The notes: a model not told the origin generated them from the sequence alone. A stretch of DNA of 14,654 nucleotides from Acanthamoeba lenticulata (GCA_002179805.1 NAVB01001102.1:1-14654); one strand, 5' to 3'. Shown: positions 1 through 14,654, numbered from the stretch's first letter. Translations and numbers: made by a program.

Positions 1-2682
1 CCATCTCCGGCCACGGTTCCCAAAAAGAGGGCCGGAGAGCAGGAGAAGGAGAGGAGCCTGTCTGCACGAGCCGAAGGGAGGGGATGGCAGCGCACCGGTT
101 GGCCAGCTGGCAGCGTCCGCGATCGTCGAGCCACTCGCCCGTGGAGTAGTAGCACACCGTGTACTCGGCGTCCCCCAGCGTTTTGACCTGCCCTCATCCC
201 CCCTCCCCCCCCAAAAAAAGCAGACCCGCGTCGTTAGACACCGGTGGCTTCTTTTTACGTTTGGGGGGGGAGGGAGGAGTTTGGGTTTTGGGGGGATTTT
301 GGGGGATTGGGGGATGAGGAGGAGCGCACCATGGAGGTGAGGAGATCGCCCAGGTACCCATCTACAAAGCGGAGGCGGCCAAAAGGAGCCAACACCTGCA
401 GCATTCATCGATGGTCAACAAACCAATGTTTGTGTGTGTGTGTGTGTTTTGGCACCACCCAAACGCCGTTCCTCGTCCTTATAGAGGAGATCGAGGATGG
501 GGCAAAACGACGGAATAGAACAGGCGGAGACGCGACACGAGACGGCGAAGTGATGGTCGCGTACCACGGAGACCAGCACTTTGAGGAAGAACACCCGGGA
601 GGACCGGTGGAGAATATTGAAGGGGCAGATAACGATGAATAGCAATATCAGCGTCAGCGCCAGCGGGTAGATCTGTGAGAAGGAGAATGAGAGATTTACG
701 TTAAAAAGTTGACCTTCCTTTGGAAAAAGGTGGCCAGGAGGAGCAGTTGAGGACGGGTCAATGGAGAGGGAGGAGGGACGCCGATCCACAACGCCTCGAG
801 TCCCCATCTCGGGGATGGCAAGAGAGAGAGAGAGAGAGAGAAGGGGGACCAACCTCGGGCTGGCCGGCTTCAAAATGACCAGCGGCGCTGCCGACATAAA
901 GGAAGAAGGCGGTGCCCCAGAGGAGGGTCAAGAGACCCGCGAGCTGCCAAATTGGCGCGATCACAAGGTCAGCCGATCATAAGTGGTGCTGATGAGGGAA
1001 ATGACTGTGCTCCCCCCCCCCCTTCTGAAGGGGGCCCTCTTTCGTACTCGGAATATGTGAACGTGGCTGAGCGCGGAAGTCGGGTTGAGGTCGAAGATGT
1101 AGACGTGGTTGACTCGAGTGCGGTACCAGATGAGGACGTTAACGCCCCACAGCCAAATGCCCAGGATGGGCATCGCGCTTAGCCGGAACACGGGCAACAC
1201 CTTCTCCCAGCCCACGGAGCCCGTCACCTGCTGTATCTGGCCTTGTGCCAGCAGCAGCACCAGGGCCAGCAGTATGCACGCTGACACTCCCACGACCTTG
1301 ACAAGTCCAACCAACCAACCGTGGTACATGCACCATATGGTCATTAGTCAGTCCACCCAGTGGCAGGACCAGCACACTCCCCCCCCCCATCAATTGAGGA
1401 AATCAAAATCAAATTAATAAAGATTGCGTTTCGCCCGCATTACCTCATCCACACCACCACACCAGGCGCGTAATCTCCGCAAGGGTGAGTTAGGTGGGTC
1501 CTTGTTGTTGCTTCGTGGCATGTGGAGGCAGGAGGCGGAGTTGCGGGAAGGGAAAAGAAAAAGAAAACGAAAAAAGAAAAGTCGTACCATGCCCAGCTGG
1601 AGGACCTTCCAGTCGAAGTAGTCGTGTTGGCGCGCCAGCAGCTTGGTCTTCGCGCCAGGCAAGCTACCTTCGGCAAAGAGCTCTCTGGAAGTGTGAGCGT
1701 GTCACACAACACAGCCAGTGAGAATGGTACCGGGGACCGACCTCGAGGAGTGCGACACCACCACGCACCCGAATTTATCCTCAGTGTCATGGATGAGCTC
1801 ACTCAGCGTCGTGCGAGCAACGAAAGGCGTGTGCTGGATGAGTTCCAAGTACTCCGCACTAGACAGGTGTGTGATGCGATCGTGCTTCATCAGGAGCTAC
1901 ATGACCAGGCAGCCGAACACAGAGGGCATGAGTGATTGATTGTGAGAGGGCCAACATGGGCAAGTAAGGAGGTGATGGTGCCTTTTGGAATGCAGTGTAG
2001 TTGAGGAGGGCATAGTTGTCGAGGAGCATAAGGTGGCGGTAAAAGTTGACCATCGCCTTCTCCAAGGCCTTAGAGGCCCTCTGCAAGCTTGCCGCATCCA
2101 GCTGCTTGCCCAGCAAGCGACCCTGGCATGATCGAATTTGCCCACGCAATGGACGTGAGTTTTCGTACATCAGCACCGCCAGAGCAGCCACAAGGTTGAG
2201 CATACATCAGGCGATGCAGAGTTTGGCGAGCAGGCGCCCAAGCAATTATGAATACATTTTTGTTTTAAAAAATAAATAAATAAGTGAATTGCGGGAGGGA
2301 GTAGCACCTGTGAGGCCGCTTCAAAGTGCCGGAGCTGGTCGTTGAGGCGCTCCGAGCGAGCAAGAAGGTGCTCGAGCTGCTGGTGGTAAAAGGCGTCTAC
2401 TTTGGCCTGCTCTTCCCGCAGGCGACGGAAAAAGGTGAGCTCGAGTTCTTCAAGCGCCTCCTCGACGACCGACGCCATGCGTCGTCCGACAAGCAGAGAT
2501 TCATCCTCGTGATGACCCACATCCTCGTCAGAGCCTTCCAGCTCTGCTGCACTCTGGCCGATTCTCTCATTACGCAGCAGCTGTTCGATGCGTTTAAGCA
2601 CGCTCTTGACTTCTCCATAGTCAATGTATCTGCGCCGCCACGTAGGCACGGCGTGGAAGCGCAGTTGCTTCTCGAACTTCAT
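1..2682 (-). CDS. SPX-EXS phosphate exporter, XPR1/PHO1-like (3' end outside window)
   Basis: Predicted multi-pass membrane phosphate exporter with an inositol-pyrophosphate-sensing SPX domain. Exons on the minus strand: 2682-2308, 2122-1982, 1896-1769, 1684-1588, 1296-1048, 943-854, 672-565, 395-330 and 187-about 96; phases agree throughout, giving about 449 visible residues. The start is the ATG at 2682, because SPX proteins begin right at the conserved MKFEKQL and VPTWRRRYIDY segments. Tyr22 and Lys26 match the SPX phosphate-binding positions, and the last SPX helix reads AFQK-LLMKHDR across an intron. The EXS part has hydrophobic segments in exons 5, 6 and 7 and the family signature RVNHVYIFDLNPTSALSHVH. 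Exon 8 (FVDGYLGDLLTSM) and exon 9 (DAEYTVCYYS) match the stretch before the conserved Cys. Intron 2 uses a GC donor. The last exon stays open to the window edge, but a donor-like GTGCGC at 95 suggests it ends at 96. The rest of EXS lies outside. Family call is firm; the last junction is uncertain. Confidence 0.92.
431..448. repeat. (GT)n dinucleotide tract in an intron
   Basis: Alternating TG run in intron 7 (396-564) of the SPX-EXS gene, close to the acceptor side when read on the minus strand. Confidence 0.95.
821..840. repeat. (GA)n / (CT)n tract in an intron
   Basis: Ten AG units on the plus strand, so CT on the coding strand. It lies in intron 6 (673-853) of the SPX-EXS gene, just downstream of the donor and not next to the acceptor. 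Confidence 0.95.
1897..1981 (-). other. GC-AG intron in the SPX-EXS gene
   Basis: 85 bp intron. The upstream exon must end at the Lys of AFQK and the downstream exon must begin LLMKHDR to restore the conserved SPX helix. The junction is CAAAAG then GCACC at 1981-1980, and CATGTAG before the next exon. No GT donor near the junction gives phase 0, and read-through loses the SPX helix before reaching a stop. Confidence 0.75.
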
Positions 2683-3068
2683 GCTTCACACCCCGCGGTG
2701 GCGTTGCGCACACCCCCTACTTCTTCTTGCTGGCCGGCAAGAAAAGACGTAGGAAATGGCCAAGACCTGGGCTGCCAGGAATGTGCTCGCAGCTTGGAAT
2801 TCTGGCGCTTCCAGCGGCGTCCGCAGAACAAACGGGATCGGGCAGGAGGAGCGCCACACAACCTTCCTTTGAAATCCGGCCTGGAGCCCCTTCGCTGCGC
2901 CGGGCAGCACCTCGCACCATGCTCTCGATGGATCTGAGTGTTCCTCACCATAAATACCAGCTGCGCAACATCTTTTCAACACTCACTTCAAAACCTAGCC
3001 GCAAGACAGAGACAACTGCATAACCCCACACCACCACCGCCGTAGACCCACACGCCCCAACAAACAAC
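2683..3068. promoter_or_regulatory. Divergent intergenic region with a TATA-like site
   Basis: 386 bp between the start codons of the SPX-EXS gene (minus) and the small mitochondrial-type gene (plus). It must hold both promoters and both 5' leaders. CCATAAATACC at 2949-2959 is a TATA-like element about 110 bp upstream of the plus-strand ATG. No clear TATA was seen for the minus gene. No additional gene seen. Confidence 0.5.
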
Positions 3069-3683
3069 ATGCGAGCCTTCAGACGAACTGTTGCCATTGC
3101 GCCCCGTTGCACCACCAGCGCAAGCCGCGCGCTGTATGCCACCTACCGCACGTCCGCGCCCGTGCTTGCCCCGCTTGAGTCGACTCGCGGCCGCGTCGAG
3201 AATGTCGGCATCAACGATCCCGCCCTGCAGCCCATGAAGGTACGCCTGCTGTCTCATGTGTATACTCGCCAAGCCCGTAAGTGGAGGACTGACTCTCTTG
3301 CGGTGCACCGATAGGATGCTTTGAACGCCAAGGCTGGCCAGGCTAAGGACGCCCTCAAGAGCGCTGCTCACGCCGCTGGTGCAGATGACGCCCTGCGACA
3401 AGCGAGCGATGCCGCCAGCAACATGGGGGAGAAGATCAAGGAAACCGCCAAGACTGTTGAGGACAAGGCGATGGCACCCGAAGTGAAGAAATATCCGATC
3501 GAGTTCACCATGGCCAACGGAGCGACCGCTGTTGGTCTCGCCCTCATGCTCTGGTGGGGCTGGATGTACCTCCGCCCACAGGGTGCTGACGTGGAGAACG
3601 AGACCGCACGGCGCGGCGGCCAGGGCATCGAGGACGCCAAGAAGATCATTGAGGCGCAGAAGAGCTCCGTCAAGAAGCTGTGA
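3069..3683 (+). CDS. Small mitochondrial-type single-span membrane protein, unknown family
   Basis: Two exons, 3069-3239 and 3315-3683 (phase 0, GTACGC donor, GATAG acceptor), encode 179 residues. The ATG at 3069 follows an A/C-rich leader (caacaaacaac). The N-terminus (MRAFRRTVAIAPR, then CTTSASRALYATYR) is rich in Arg, Ser and Ala and lacks acidic residues, as in mitochondrial presequences. Residues about 58-115 are an Ala/Lys/Asp-rich amphipathic region with the look of LEA or apolipoprotein helices. Residues about 123-143 form one membrane span ending GLALMLWWGWMYLRP. A charged helical tail ends SSVKKL. I do not recognise the family. An inner-membrane complex accessory subunit is possible, but that is inference from size and topology only. 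Without splicing, the frame stops inside the intron at 3312. Confidence 0.72.
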
Positions 3684-3822
3684 AAAACAAGGCACACAAT
3701 GTGGTAGAGCGCGACAGCGCGCAACAAAACCAGAAAGTTGACAAAATTTAAAAAGAGAAAGGAAATGCAACAACTCCATTTTTTATTTGTTTATTTTTGT
3801 CTCTCCGTTTCATCTCAACACG
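3684..3822 (+). other. Intergenic: 3' end of upstream gene and T-rich promoter/leader of RPA43
   Basis: 139 bp between two same-strand genes. The first part is A-rich (tgacaaaatttaaaaagag) and probably holds the 3' untranslated end. The second part is a T-rich run (3777-3800) followed by a pyrimidine leader and the RPA43 ATG. No other feature seen. Confidence 0.4.
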
Positions 3823-5129
3823 ATGGAGCGAAGATCTGGCTCTTGTTTTAAAGAATTGGAAGTCACGCTCACGCTAGCCCTCCCTCCGGCATGCTTGCGC
3901 GACTTCTATGCTGCCGTTTGTGAACGTCTCAACCAGAGTCTCATGAAGTATGTTGCAACGATTTTCATGTGGAAATCAAATCAGCTCACAATCGCGATTT
4001 ACACAATTTTTGTGACAGATACGTGCCATTTGACAACAAAAATGGATCACACAACGCCGGAGGCATTCTGCTTGCTTATTGGGGAATTGAGCTCGACGGC
4101 GATTATGGACACATTCGGTATGAGCAGCCTGAGGTCCACTGTCGCGTTCGTTGCCACGCCCTCTTCTTTGCGCCTTCGCCCGGCCTTGTGCTTGGTACGC
4201 CATCCTCCACGGACGCCCATATTCGAGCTCCACGTGCTAGGACCTCATCTCTCTTCTTCACTTAGTGGGCGAGGTCAACAAGGTGGGGTCGGACCACGTG
4301 GGGTTGCTGGTGGCCGGTGCTTTCAACGCTTCCGTGAACCGTGAGTTCGTGCCGGCTGATTACGTGCCAGTCTCTACCACCATCACGACCGGAGCGGCCA
4401 AGAGCGAGGACGAAGGTGATGATGACGACGATGATGATGACGACGAGGAGGACGATGACAAAAAGAAAAAGAGAAACACAACCGTCATTACTGAGAGCTG
4501 GCGCTCCAAGACGGATCCCAGCTTCGAGCTCTCTCCTGGTCGCTACGCCGCCCTACAGACCGCCTCGTACGCAACTGATTTCCCTCAAGTACAGCAGATG
4601 TACCAGATTTTCTGACACATTTGCTTGTGGGCTCGTTGTGTCTTGTGGGGGCGGTGGGTGCAGTGTCAACACCTCGCGAGGAATCATCACAATCTTCGGT
4701 TCCATGCTGGCACCGCACACGGGCCCACTTCGTTGGACGCCAAGCGCGGACGTAGAGTCGCAAGACAACAAAGACGAGGCCGCTGCGGTCTCGGAGCAAC
4801 CGGAGGAGCAGAGTGGAGCGGAAAAGAAGAGCAAGAAAGAGCACAGCAAGTCCAAGAAGTCTCGCAGCAAGTCCACAGGCGGTACCACGTCTGTCGCTGA
4901 AGAGGGAGCTGCCGCCAAGCCCAAGACGCCCAAGAAGCGGAAGGCCACCAAAGAGGAGGGAGAGGCGGACAAGGCCGAGCAGGACGCCGACGTGAAGCCC
5001 AAGACGCCCAAGAAGCGGAAGTTGGTCGCCAAGGAGGAGGAGGAGGACAAGAAACAGCCTGCTGTGAAGGAGGAGACCGCCAAGCCCAAGACCCCCAAGA
5101 AGAAGAAGAAGAAGCGCACGGAGGAGTAG
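3823..5129 (+). CDS. RPA43: DNA-directed RNA polymerase I subunit RPA43
   Basis: Stalk subunit of RNA polymerase I, which transcribes rRNA in the nucleolus. Exons 3823-3947, 4019-4194, 4266-4566 and 4664-5129 keep frame and encode 355 residues. The N-terminal domain (about 1-92) is of RPB7 N-terminal type: ELEVTLTLALPPACL, then NAGGILLAYWGIEL and the IRYEQPEVHCRV strand. The OB domain follows: GEVNKVGSDHVGLLVAGAFN, typical of RPA43 rather than RPC25 or RPB7. An insertion of 14 consecutive acidic residues (4418-4459), followed by Lys/Arg, interrupts the OB fold. The fold resumes with NTSRGIITIFGSM after intron 3. The tail is Lys-rich and holds three copies of KPKTPKK, likely nuclear or nucleolar signals. 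The start is the first ATG of the frame after the T-rich leader. Donor 4567 (GTACGC) is chosen because it joins the conserved strand in frame. Confidence 0.9.
4418..4459 (+). repeat. GAT/GAC/GAG codon run encoding 14 acidic residues
   Basis: Nine Asp codons, two Glu and three Asp, followed at once by a Lys/Arg stretch, inside the OB domain of RPA43. Synonymous GAT and GAC alternate, so this is not a pure triplet expansion. Confidence 0.9.
4915..5106 (+). repeat. Three imperfect KPKTPKK-coding repeats in the RPA43 tail
   Basis: The nucleotide unit AAGCCCAAGACGCCCAAGAAG (last copy with ACC) starts near 4918, 4996 and 5083 in the C-terminal tail, separated by acidic Glu/Lys spacers. Each copy looks like a basic nuclear localisation signal with a TP site. 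Confidence 0.85.
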
Positions 5130-5186
5130 CCGTGCGAGCACGATCGAGTAAGCAATGGAAACACTTTGAGCGCTCATCAGCCCTGC
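5130..5186. other. 57 bp convergent intergenic gap
   Basis: Separates the stop of RPA43 (plus) from the stop of the BolA-like gene (minus). The 3' untranslated ends must overlap or be very short. No clear hairpin or AATAAA was seen. Confidence 0.6.
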
Positions 5187-5549
5187 TCACTTGTTGTCGG
5201 CGAAGAAAGCCGGCGCTTGCTGGTGGAGGGTGTGGAGTTGGCTGTCCTCCGGCGTCCACGCGTGCAGCCGCAGGTGTTTGACGCCTTGCAGCTCATCCTG
5301 TGGCCGGTGTGTTTAGCCGCACGCGCTTGGGGCCAAGGGCGCTGAGCAGCGCGCTGGCTGTACCTTGACTGCCTCCCAGATGAGACTGTCGCGTTCCTCC
5401 ACCTTGGGAAGGCCGCGAAACTTGGGGCTCACCACCTTCACGATCAAGCGTTTGTCATCGGCCGGACCATCGCTCTCCACCGATACCTGGTCGGCCTCAA
5501 GCTTCTCCCTCAGGATGACCCTCAGCTTTTCCTTCAGAGCCGCTGACAT
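5187..5549 (-). CDS. BolA-like protein
   Basis: BolA proteins work with monothiol glutaredoxins in iron-sulfur trafficking, or as stress regulators. Exons 5549-5364 and 5297-5187 (phase 0, 66 bp intron, GTACAG donor and CACAG acceptor) encode 98 residues. The start is the ATG at 5549, giving a short MSAALKEKLRVILREKL helix, the usual BolA opening. The fold pattern is visible: helix 1, the strand KRLIVKVVSPKF, the FRGLPKVEERDSLIWEAVK helix, and ELQGVKHLRLHAWTPED. The C-terminal His before the last strand (VKH) is kept. The signature written F-x-G-x5-R-H-R in classical members reads FRGLPKVEERDS, so the helix His is Asp. No mitochondrial presequence is visible, so a cytosolic or nuclear site is likelier. 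Membership is clear; the subtype is not. Confidence 0.88.
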
Positions 5550-5762
5550 GATTGCGTGTTTTTATCACAACTGGGACGCGTCCCCTCAAGCGAGCACGCA
5601 CTCGCCGAGCAGAGTGGCTTGTCCCATCGGACCCCGTGTGGGAAAGCCGCCCGAAAAATGGGGTCCAACTTCGCGACAAACGGCGCAAGCCTCCACGCAC
5701 ACACCAAGAGCCATCATCACCCGCGCGCGGCCGCCACCACACCCTGATCCTGCAAATAGGGT
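5550..5762 (-). promoter_or_regulatory. Intergenic region upstream of the BolA-like gene
   Basis: 213 bp between the BolA-like ATG (5549) and the stop of the next minus-strand gene (TAA at 5765-5763). It must contain the 3' untranslated end of the latter and the promoter of the former. The minus strand has AAAACACGCAATC just before the ATG. No TATA box was found and no gene is supported. Confidence 0.4.
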
Positions 5763-7088
5763 TTACGTTGTGGCCGCTTCGTGGTTCGTTCGTGAGCGTT
5801 TCGTTGTTGCCTTGGCGCGCGAGGTTCGCTTGCCCGGGCCAGGCTGGGCGGGAGTGGCGGGAGATGGCAGCGCGAAGGCAAACGAAAACGTTCCGACTTG
5901 CGCCCGTGGCGGTTCCTTTTGCGTGCTCGATGATGCACTTGTGTGCTTCTCGGCTTTCATGCTCGGTTTCTTCTTCTTCGCTGTTGTTGTTGTTGCAGCG
6001 GTGCTCAAGGCCGAGGGGAGAGAAGAAGTCGAGGAGGTCGCTGTCGCAGAAGGTGCGGGAGGCGGCGACAACACTTCGGCATGGGTGGAGGACAGCCCGG
6101 GCGGAGCAAGGGAGTCCCACAAGTCGAACAGGCGATCTTGCCCCTGCGTCAGTTCGTTCTTCGCCCGCTCGGCCTGGGGCACAGAGGTGAGCTCGTGGCC
6201 GAAAAAGAAGAAGAAGAAGAAGGCCTTTGCCCCAAGTGGAAGTGGCGCACGTACGGCATCCTGCTGGCGGAAGAAGCTGTGATGAGTCACATGCTGTCGA
6301 AGAACGCGCAAGCGCCGAGCCTCGGCGTCGAGAAGTGTGCTGCCATTCTCTTTGGCCACTTTCGCTGGCGAAGTCAACGACGACGAATGTTCTTCCTCCT
6401 CCCCGTCCGCATCATCCTCGAGGCTCAGTAGTTCTGGTGGTCGCTTCCGTGTGTTGCAGCTCCGCTGTCGTAGCGCCATGATGAGCTCGCGGCGACTCGT
6501 CGTCAGTTCGGGCTTTTGGGGGGGGGGGGAGAGAGACAAAGTGCGCACCATTTCTTGCGCGGGCAGAGCAGGGCTAGTGGCTGAAGGCTTCAACCGCACC
6601 ACCAGGCCACCACACAGTCGCTCCTGTGCTGTCGTTGGGCTTGCTGCCTCACCAGCTGGTGGTGAGATTGACCCGCTGGTGGTTATCGTGGTAGTGGTGG
6701 TGGTCATTGACAACGATGCTTCCTCCACTTCGCTCGGCTCCTCTTCGAGTGCTGCGGGCAGGGTTCCCACCGGCGGTGAGCGAGTGGAGGCACCGGCAGT
6801 GCGGAACAGGAACGGCGGCAGCTCGAAGGCCGCAACCGGCGCTGGCAAGTCGCTCCACGCCACCGACTTGGTGCCGTCGCAGTCTGTCTTTGCGGCTTTC
6901 TCATCGCTGAGTGCAGGGCTCCCACGACTGGGACGGCGCAGCCAAGGTGCTGGGCCTTCTCTTTTATCTTCCCCATCGCAACTTCGCGCAGACTCAAGCT
7001 TCTGCGGGGTCTTGAGGAAGGTCCGGATGTCTGGCAGTGGAGCAGGTGCGTCCTCTTTTCTCTTCCTTGGTCGCCCCTTCTTGTTCAT
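5763..7088 (-). CDS. Low-complexity nuclear-type protein with AT-hook-like N-terminus, unknown function
   Basis: Two exons, 7088-6255 and 6173-5763, encode 414 residues. Donor GTACGTGCGCC and acceptor GTGCCCCAG bound an 81 bp intron. The start is the ATG at 7088, giving MNKKGRPRKRK, which combines an AT-hook-like GRP core with a basic nuclear signal; the frame upstream has no ATG. Next comes PLPDIRTFLKTPQ. The middle is rich in Pro, Ser, Thr and acidic runs (a Thr run after SLSM, and ADGEEEEH). The most ordered part spans the junction: RRLRVLRQHVTHHSFFRQQDA then AERAKNELTQGQDRLFDLW, probably one long helix. The C-terminus is Ser/Thr/Pro-rich and ends basic (TKRSRTNHEAATT). I recognise no family; a DNA- or chromatin-associated role is inference from the N-terminus alone. 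Reading across the intron is also in frame. Confidence 0.68.
   Translation of the reverse strand: MNKKGRPRKRKEDAPAPLPDIRTFLKTPQKLESARSCDGEDKREGPAPWLRRPSRGSPALSDEKAAKTDCDGTKSVAWSDLPAPVAAFELPPFLFRTAGASTRSPPVGTLPAALEEEPSEVEEASLSMTTTTTTITTSGSISPPAGEAASPTTAQERLCGGLVVRLKPSATSPALPAQEMVRTLSLSPPPQKPELTTSRRELIMALRQRSCNTRKRPPELLSLEDDADGEEEEHSSSLTSPAKVAKENGSTLLDAEARRLRVLRQHVTHHSFFRQQDAVRAPLPLGAKAFFFFFFFGHELTSVPQAERAKNELTQGQDRLFDLWDSLAPPGLSSTHAEVLSPPPAPSATATSSTSSLPSALSTAATTTTAKKKKPSMKAEKHTSASSSTQKEPPRAQVGTFSFAFALPSPATPAQPGPGKRTSRAKATTKRSRTNHEAATT
6174..6254 (-). other. 81 bp intron, frame-neutral if retained
   Basis: The donor GTACGTG, the pyrimidine tract and the CCCCAG acceptor support splicing. The length is a multiple of three and there is no in-frame stop, so a retained form would add 27 residues including a Phe run encoded by the pyrimidine tract. 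Confidence 0.7.
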
Positions 7089-7302
7089 GCCTGCAGCGCA
7101 CAAGAAAAGAATTCTTGGCAAATACAATGTTTTTCTGTCGACAATGAGTTTTATTCTGTTTTACTTTCGCTTTATGCACGGAGGGCCTGTCGGGCTGGGA
7201 ACGAGGTATGCCCACTGCCTGGCCAAGAACTGGAGTCCTTGCTTTAGTCCTGTGGGCGCAAGCGTTTTGTCATAAATTCGTGAATTAGCAATTAATTCAA
7301 TA
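7089..7302. promoter_or_regulatory. Divergent intergenic region, AT-rich near the phosphatase gene
   Basis: 214 bp between the ATGs of the AT-hook-like gene (minus) and the PTEN-like gene (plus). The last 35 bp before the plus-strand ATG are strongly AT-rich for this GC-rich window (cataaattcgtgaattagc onward); CATAAAT at 7270-7276 is TATA-like. No other gene seen. Confidence 0.45.
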
Positions 7303-14056
<6,754 letters not shown>

Positions 14057-14272
14057 ATAGAGACTGCCTCCCCCCTTCAACGTCCCTTTTCCTCTTTCGT
14101 CACGTGCAAGTGGTTCAAGCTCGTGGCCGACCGGCGGGCACTCATTGGGCGGGGACCTCCCGAAGTTGCTGCCTTAATTGCTCCACCGCGAAAGAGAGAA
14201 GGACTTCTCTTCTTGTGTGTTGCCTCAACACGCGTATTTCCGAGTGCGCCTTTGTCGAGAGAGAGAGAGAAG
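14057..14272 (+). promoter_or_regulatory. Intergenic region upstream of the beta-hexosaminidase gene
   Basis: 216 bp between the PTEN-like stop and the hexosaminidase ATG. It contains a pyrimidine-rich stretch (14067-14098), the E-box CGTCACGTGCA at 14098-14108, and a GA-repeat (14258-14272) directly before the ATG. No TATA box was seen. Confidence 0.4.
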
Positions 14273-14643
14273 ATGAAGACGCTGCTCTTCCTCGTCACTT
14301 TGACGTTCCTCGTGGCTGCTGCGCTCTCCGCGTCTGCTGCGAGCCAAAGCTCTGTGTGGCCGCAACCAGTTGAACTGCGCCTCGGAAGCGGTGGTCCAGT
14401 TCAGCTGGACGCCCGCCAGGGCGCCTCCGTGGATCTGCCGCCCGGGAGCTCGGCCGTTTTGGTTGAGGCCGCCAAGCGGTACGCTACACTGCCCGGTGCC
14501 CTCTTCTTCCCGTTCGGCAACGCCGCCGCGACTCCCGCCGGTGCCTACCCGCTTCACGTGAGTGTGAGCGTGGCCGACGCCCGCAACGCCAACCTGAGCC
14601 TCGGCATCGACGAGTCCTACTCGCTCTTCGTCTCCCTCTCTGG
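14273..14643 (+). CDS. Beta-hexosaminidase (GH20), first exon only
   Basis: Secreted or lysosomal enzyme that removes terminal N-acetylhexosamines from glycans. Only the N-terminal, non-catalytic part is in the window: 123 codons plus two bases, ending at a donor-like GG-GTAGAC at 14644 (phase 2); without splicing the frame stops there. The ATG at 14273 starts a clear signal peptide (MKTLLFLVTLTFLVAAALSA, cleavage near residue 22-23). SVWPQPVEL is the family's usual mature N-terminus. The region with SLGIDESYSLFVS matches the strand that ends the GH20b domain (L-G-x-DESY-x-L). The catalytic barrel with its Asp-Glu pair must lie downstream. An upstream in-frame extension to 14123 has no ATG and is rejected. 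Confidence 0.88.
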
Positions 14644-14654
14644 GTAGACACGCC

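Noticed and set aside
1..95. Coding read-through of the last SPX-EXS exon to the window edge (frame stays open)
   Set aside because: The translation resembles EXS only for a few residues (IPSLRLVQ) and then loses the QCLRRY motif; a donor-like GTGCGC at 95 is likelier. Not fully excluded.
1440..1490. Possible small extra exon inside intron 4 of the SPX-EXS gene
   Set aside because: No phase-compatible acceptor and donor pair without a stop, and joining 1588 to 1296 directly restores the conserved membrane segment.
5365..6282. Plus-strand open frame of 305 codons
   Set aside because: Lies antisense to the BolA-like and AT-hook-like genes, has no family signal, and is explained by GC-rich complementary codons.
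14123..14272. In-frame upstream extension of the hexosaminidase
   Set aside because: No ATG, begins at GTG, and precedes a perfect signal peptide; treated as leader and promoter.

Overview
The window looks like nuclear DNA of a free-living amoebozoan, most likely Acanthamoeba or a close relative. This is inference. The genes are GC-rich and densely packed on both strands, and most are broken by many 54-290 bp introns. Donors are mostly GTACG, GTGCG or GTGAG. Homopolymer C/G runs and CT/GT dinucleotide runs sit mainly in introns. The best protein resemblances are eukaryotic, and there is no operon structure. Gene models were built by hand from reading frame, splice phase and family conservation.

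Layout: (1) 1-2682, minus: SPX-EXS phosphate exporter of the XPR1/PHO1 family, whose 3' end lies outside the window. (2) 3069-3683, plus: small mitochondrial-type protein with one membrane segment, family unknown. (3) 3823-5129, plus: RNA polymerase I subunit RPA43. (4) 5187-5549, minus: BolA-like protein, tail to tail with RPA43. (5) 5763-7088, minus: low-complexity nuclear-type protein with an N-terminal AT-hook-like motif, unrecognised. (6) 7303-14056, plus: a 28-exon gene for a protein of about 1290 residues that fills the right half. (7) 14273-end, plus: first exon of a secreted or lysosomal GH20 beta-hexosaminidase.

The most notable object is gene 6. Its order is a PTEN/tensin-type phosphatase domain with intact Cys, Arg and Asp; a tensin-type C2 domain; the first half of a PH domain; a complete seven-bladed WD40 propeller; the second half of the same PH domain; another C2 domain; and a long Ser/Pro-rich tail. 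The propeller appears to be inserted inside the PH fold. It is bounded on both sides by phase-0 introns and encoded entirely by symmetric 0-0 exons, which is what insertion by exon shuffling would leave. I do not recognise this architecture as described, but I could not search.

The genes look like independent housekeeping and signalling genes, not a pathway cluster. Genes 1/2 and 5/6 are head to head with short shared promoter regions (386 and 214 bp). Genes 3/4 converge with 57 bp between stops. Two introns, one in gene 1 and one in gene 6, appear to use GC instead of GT donors.
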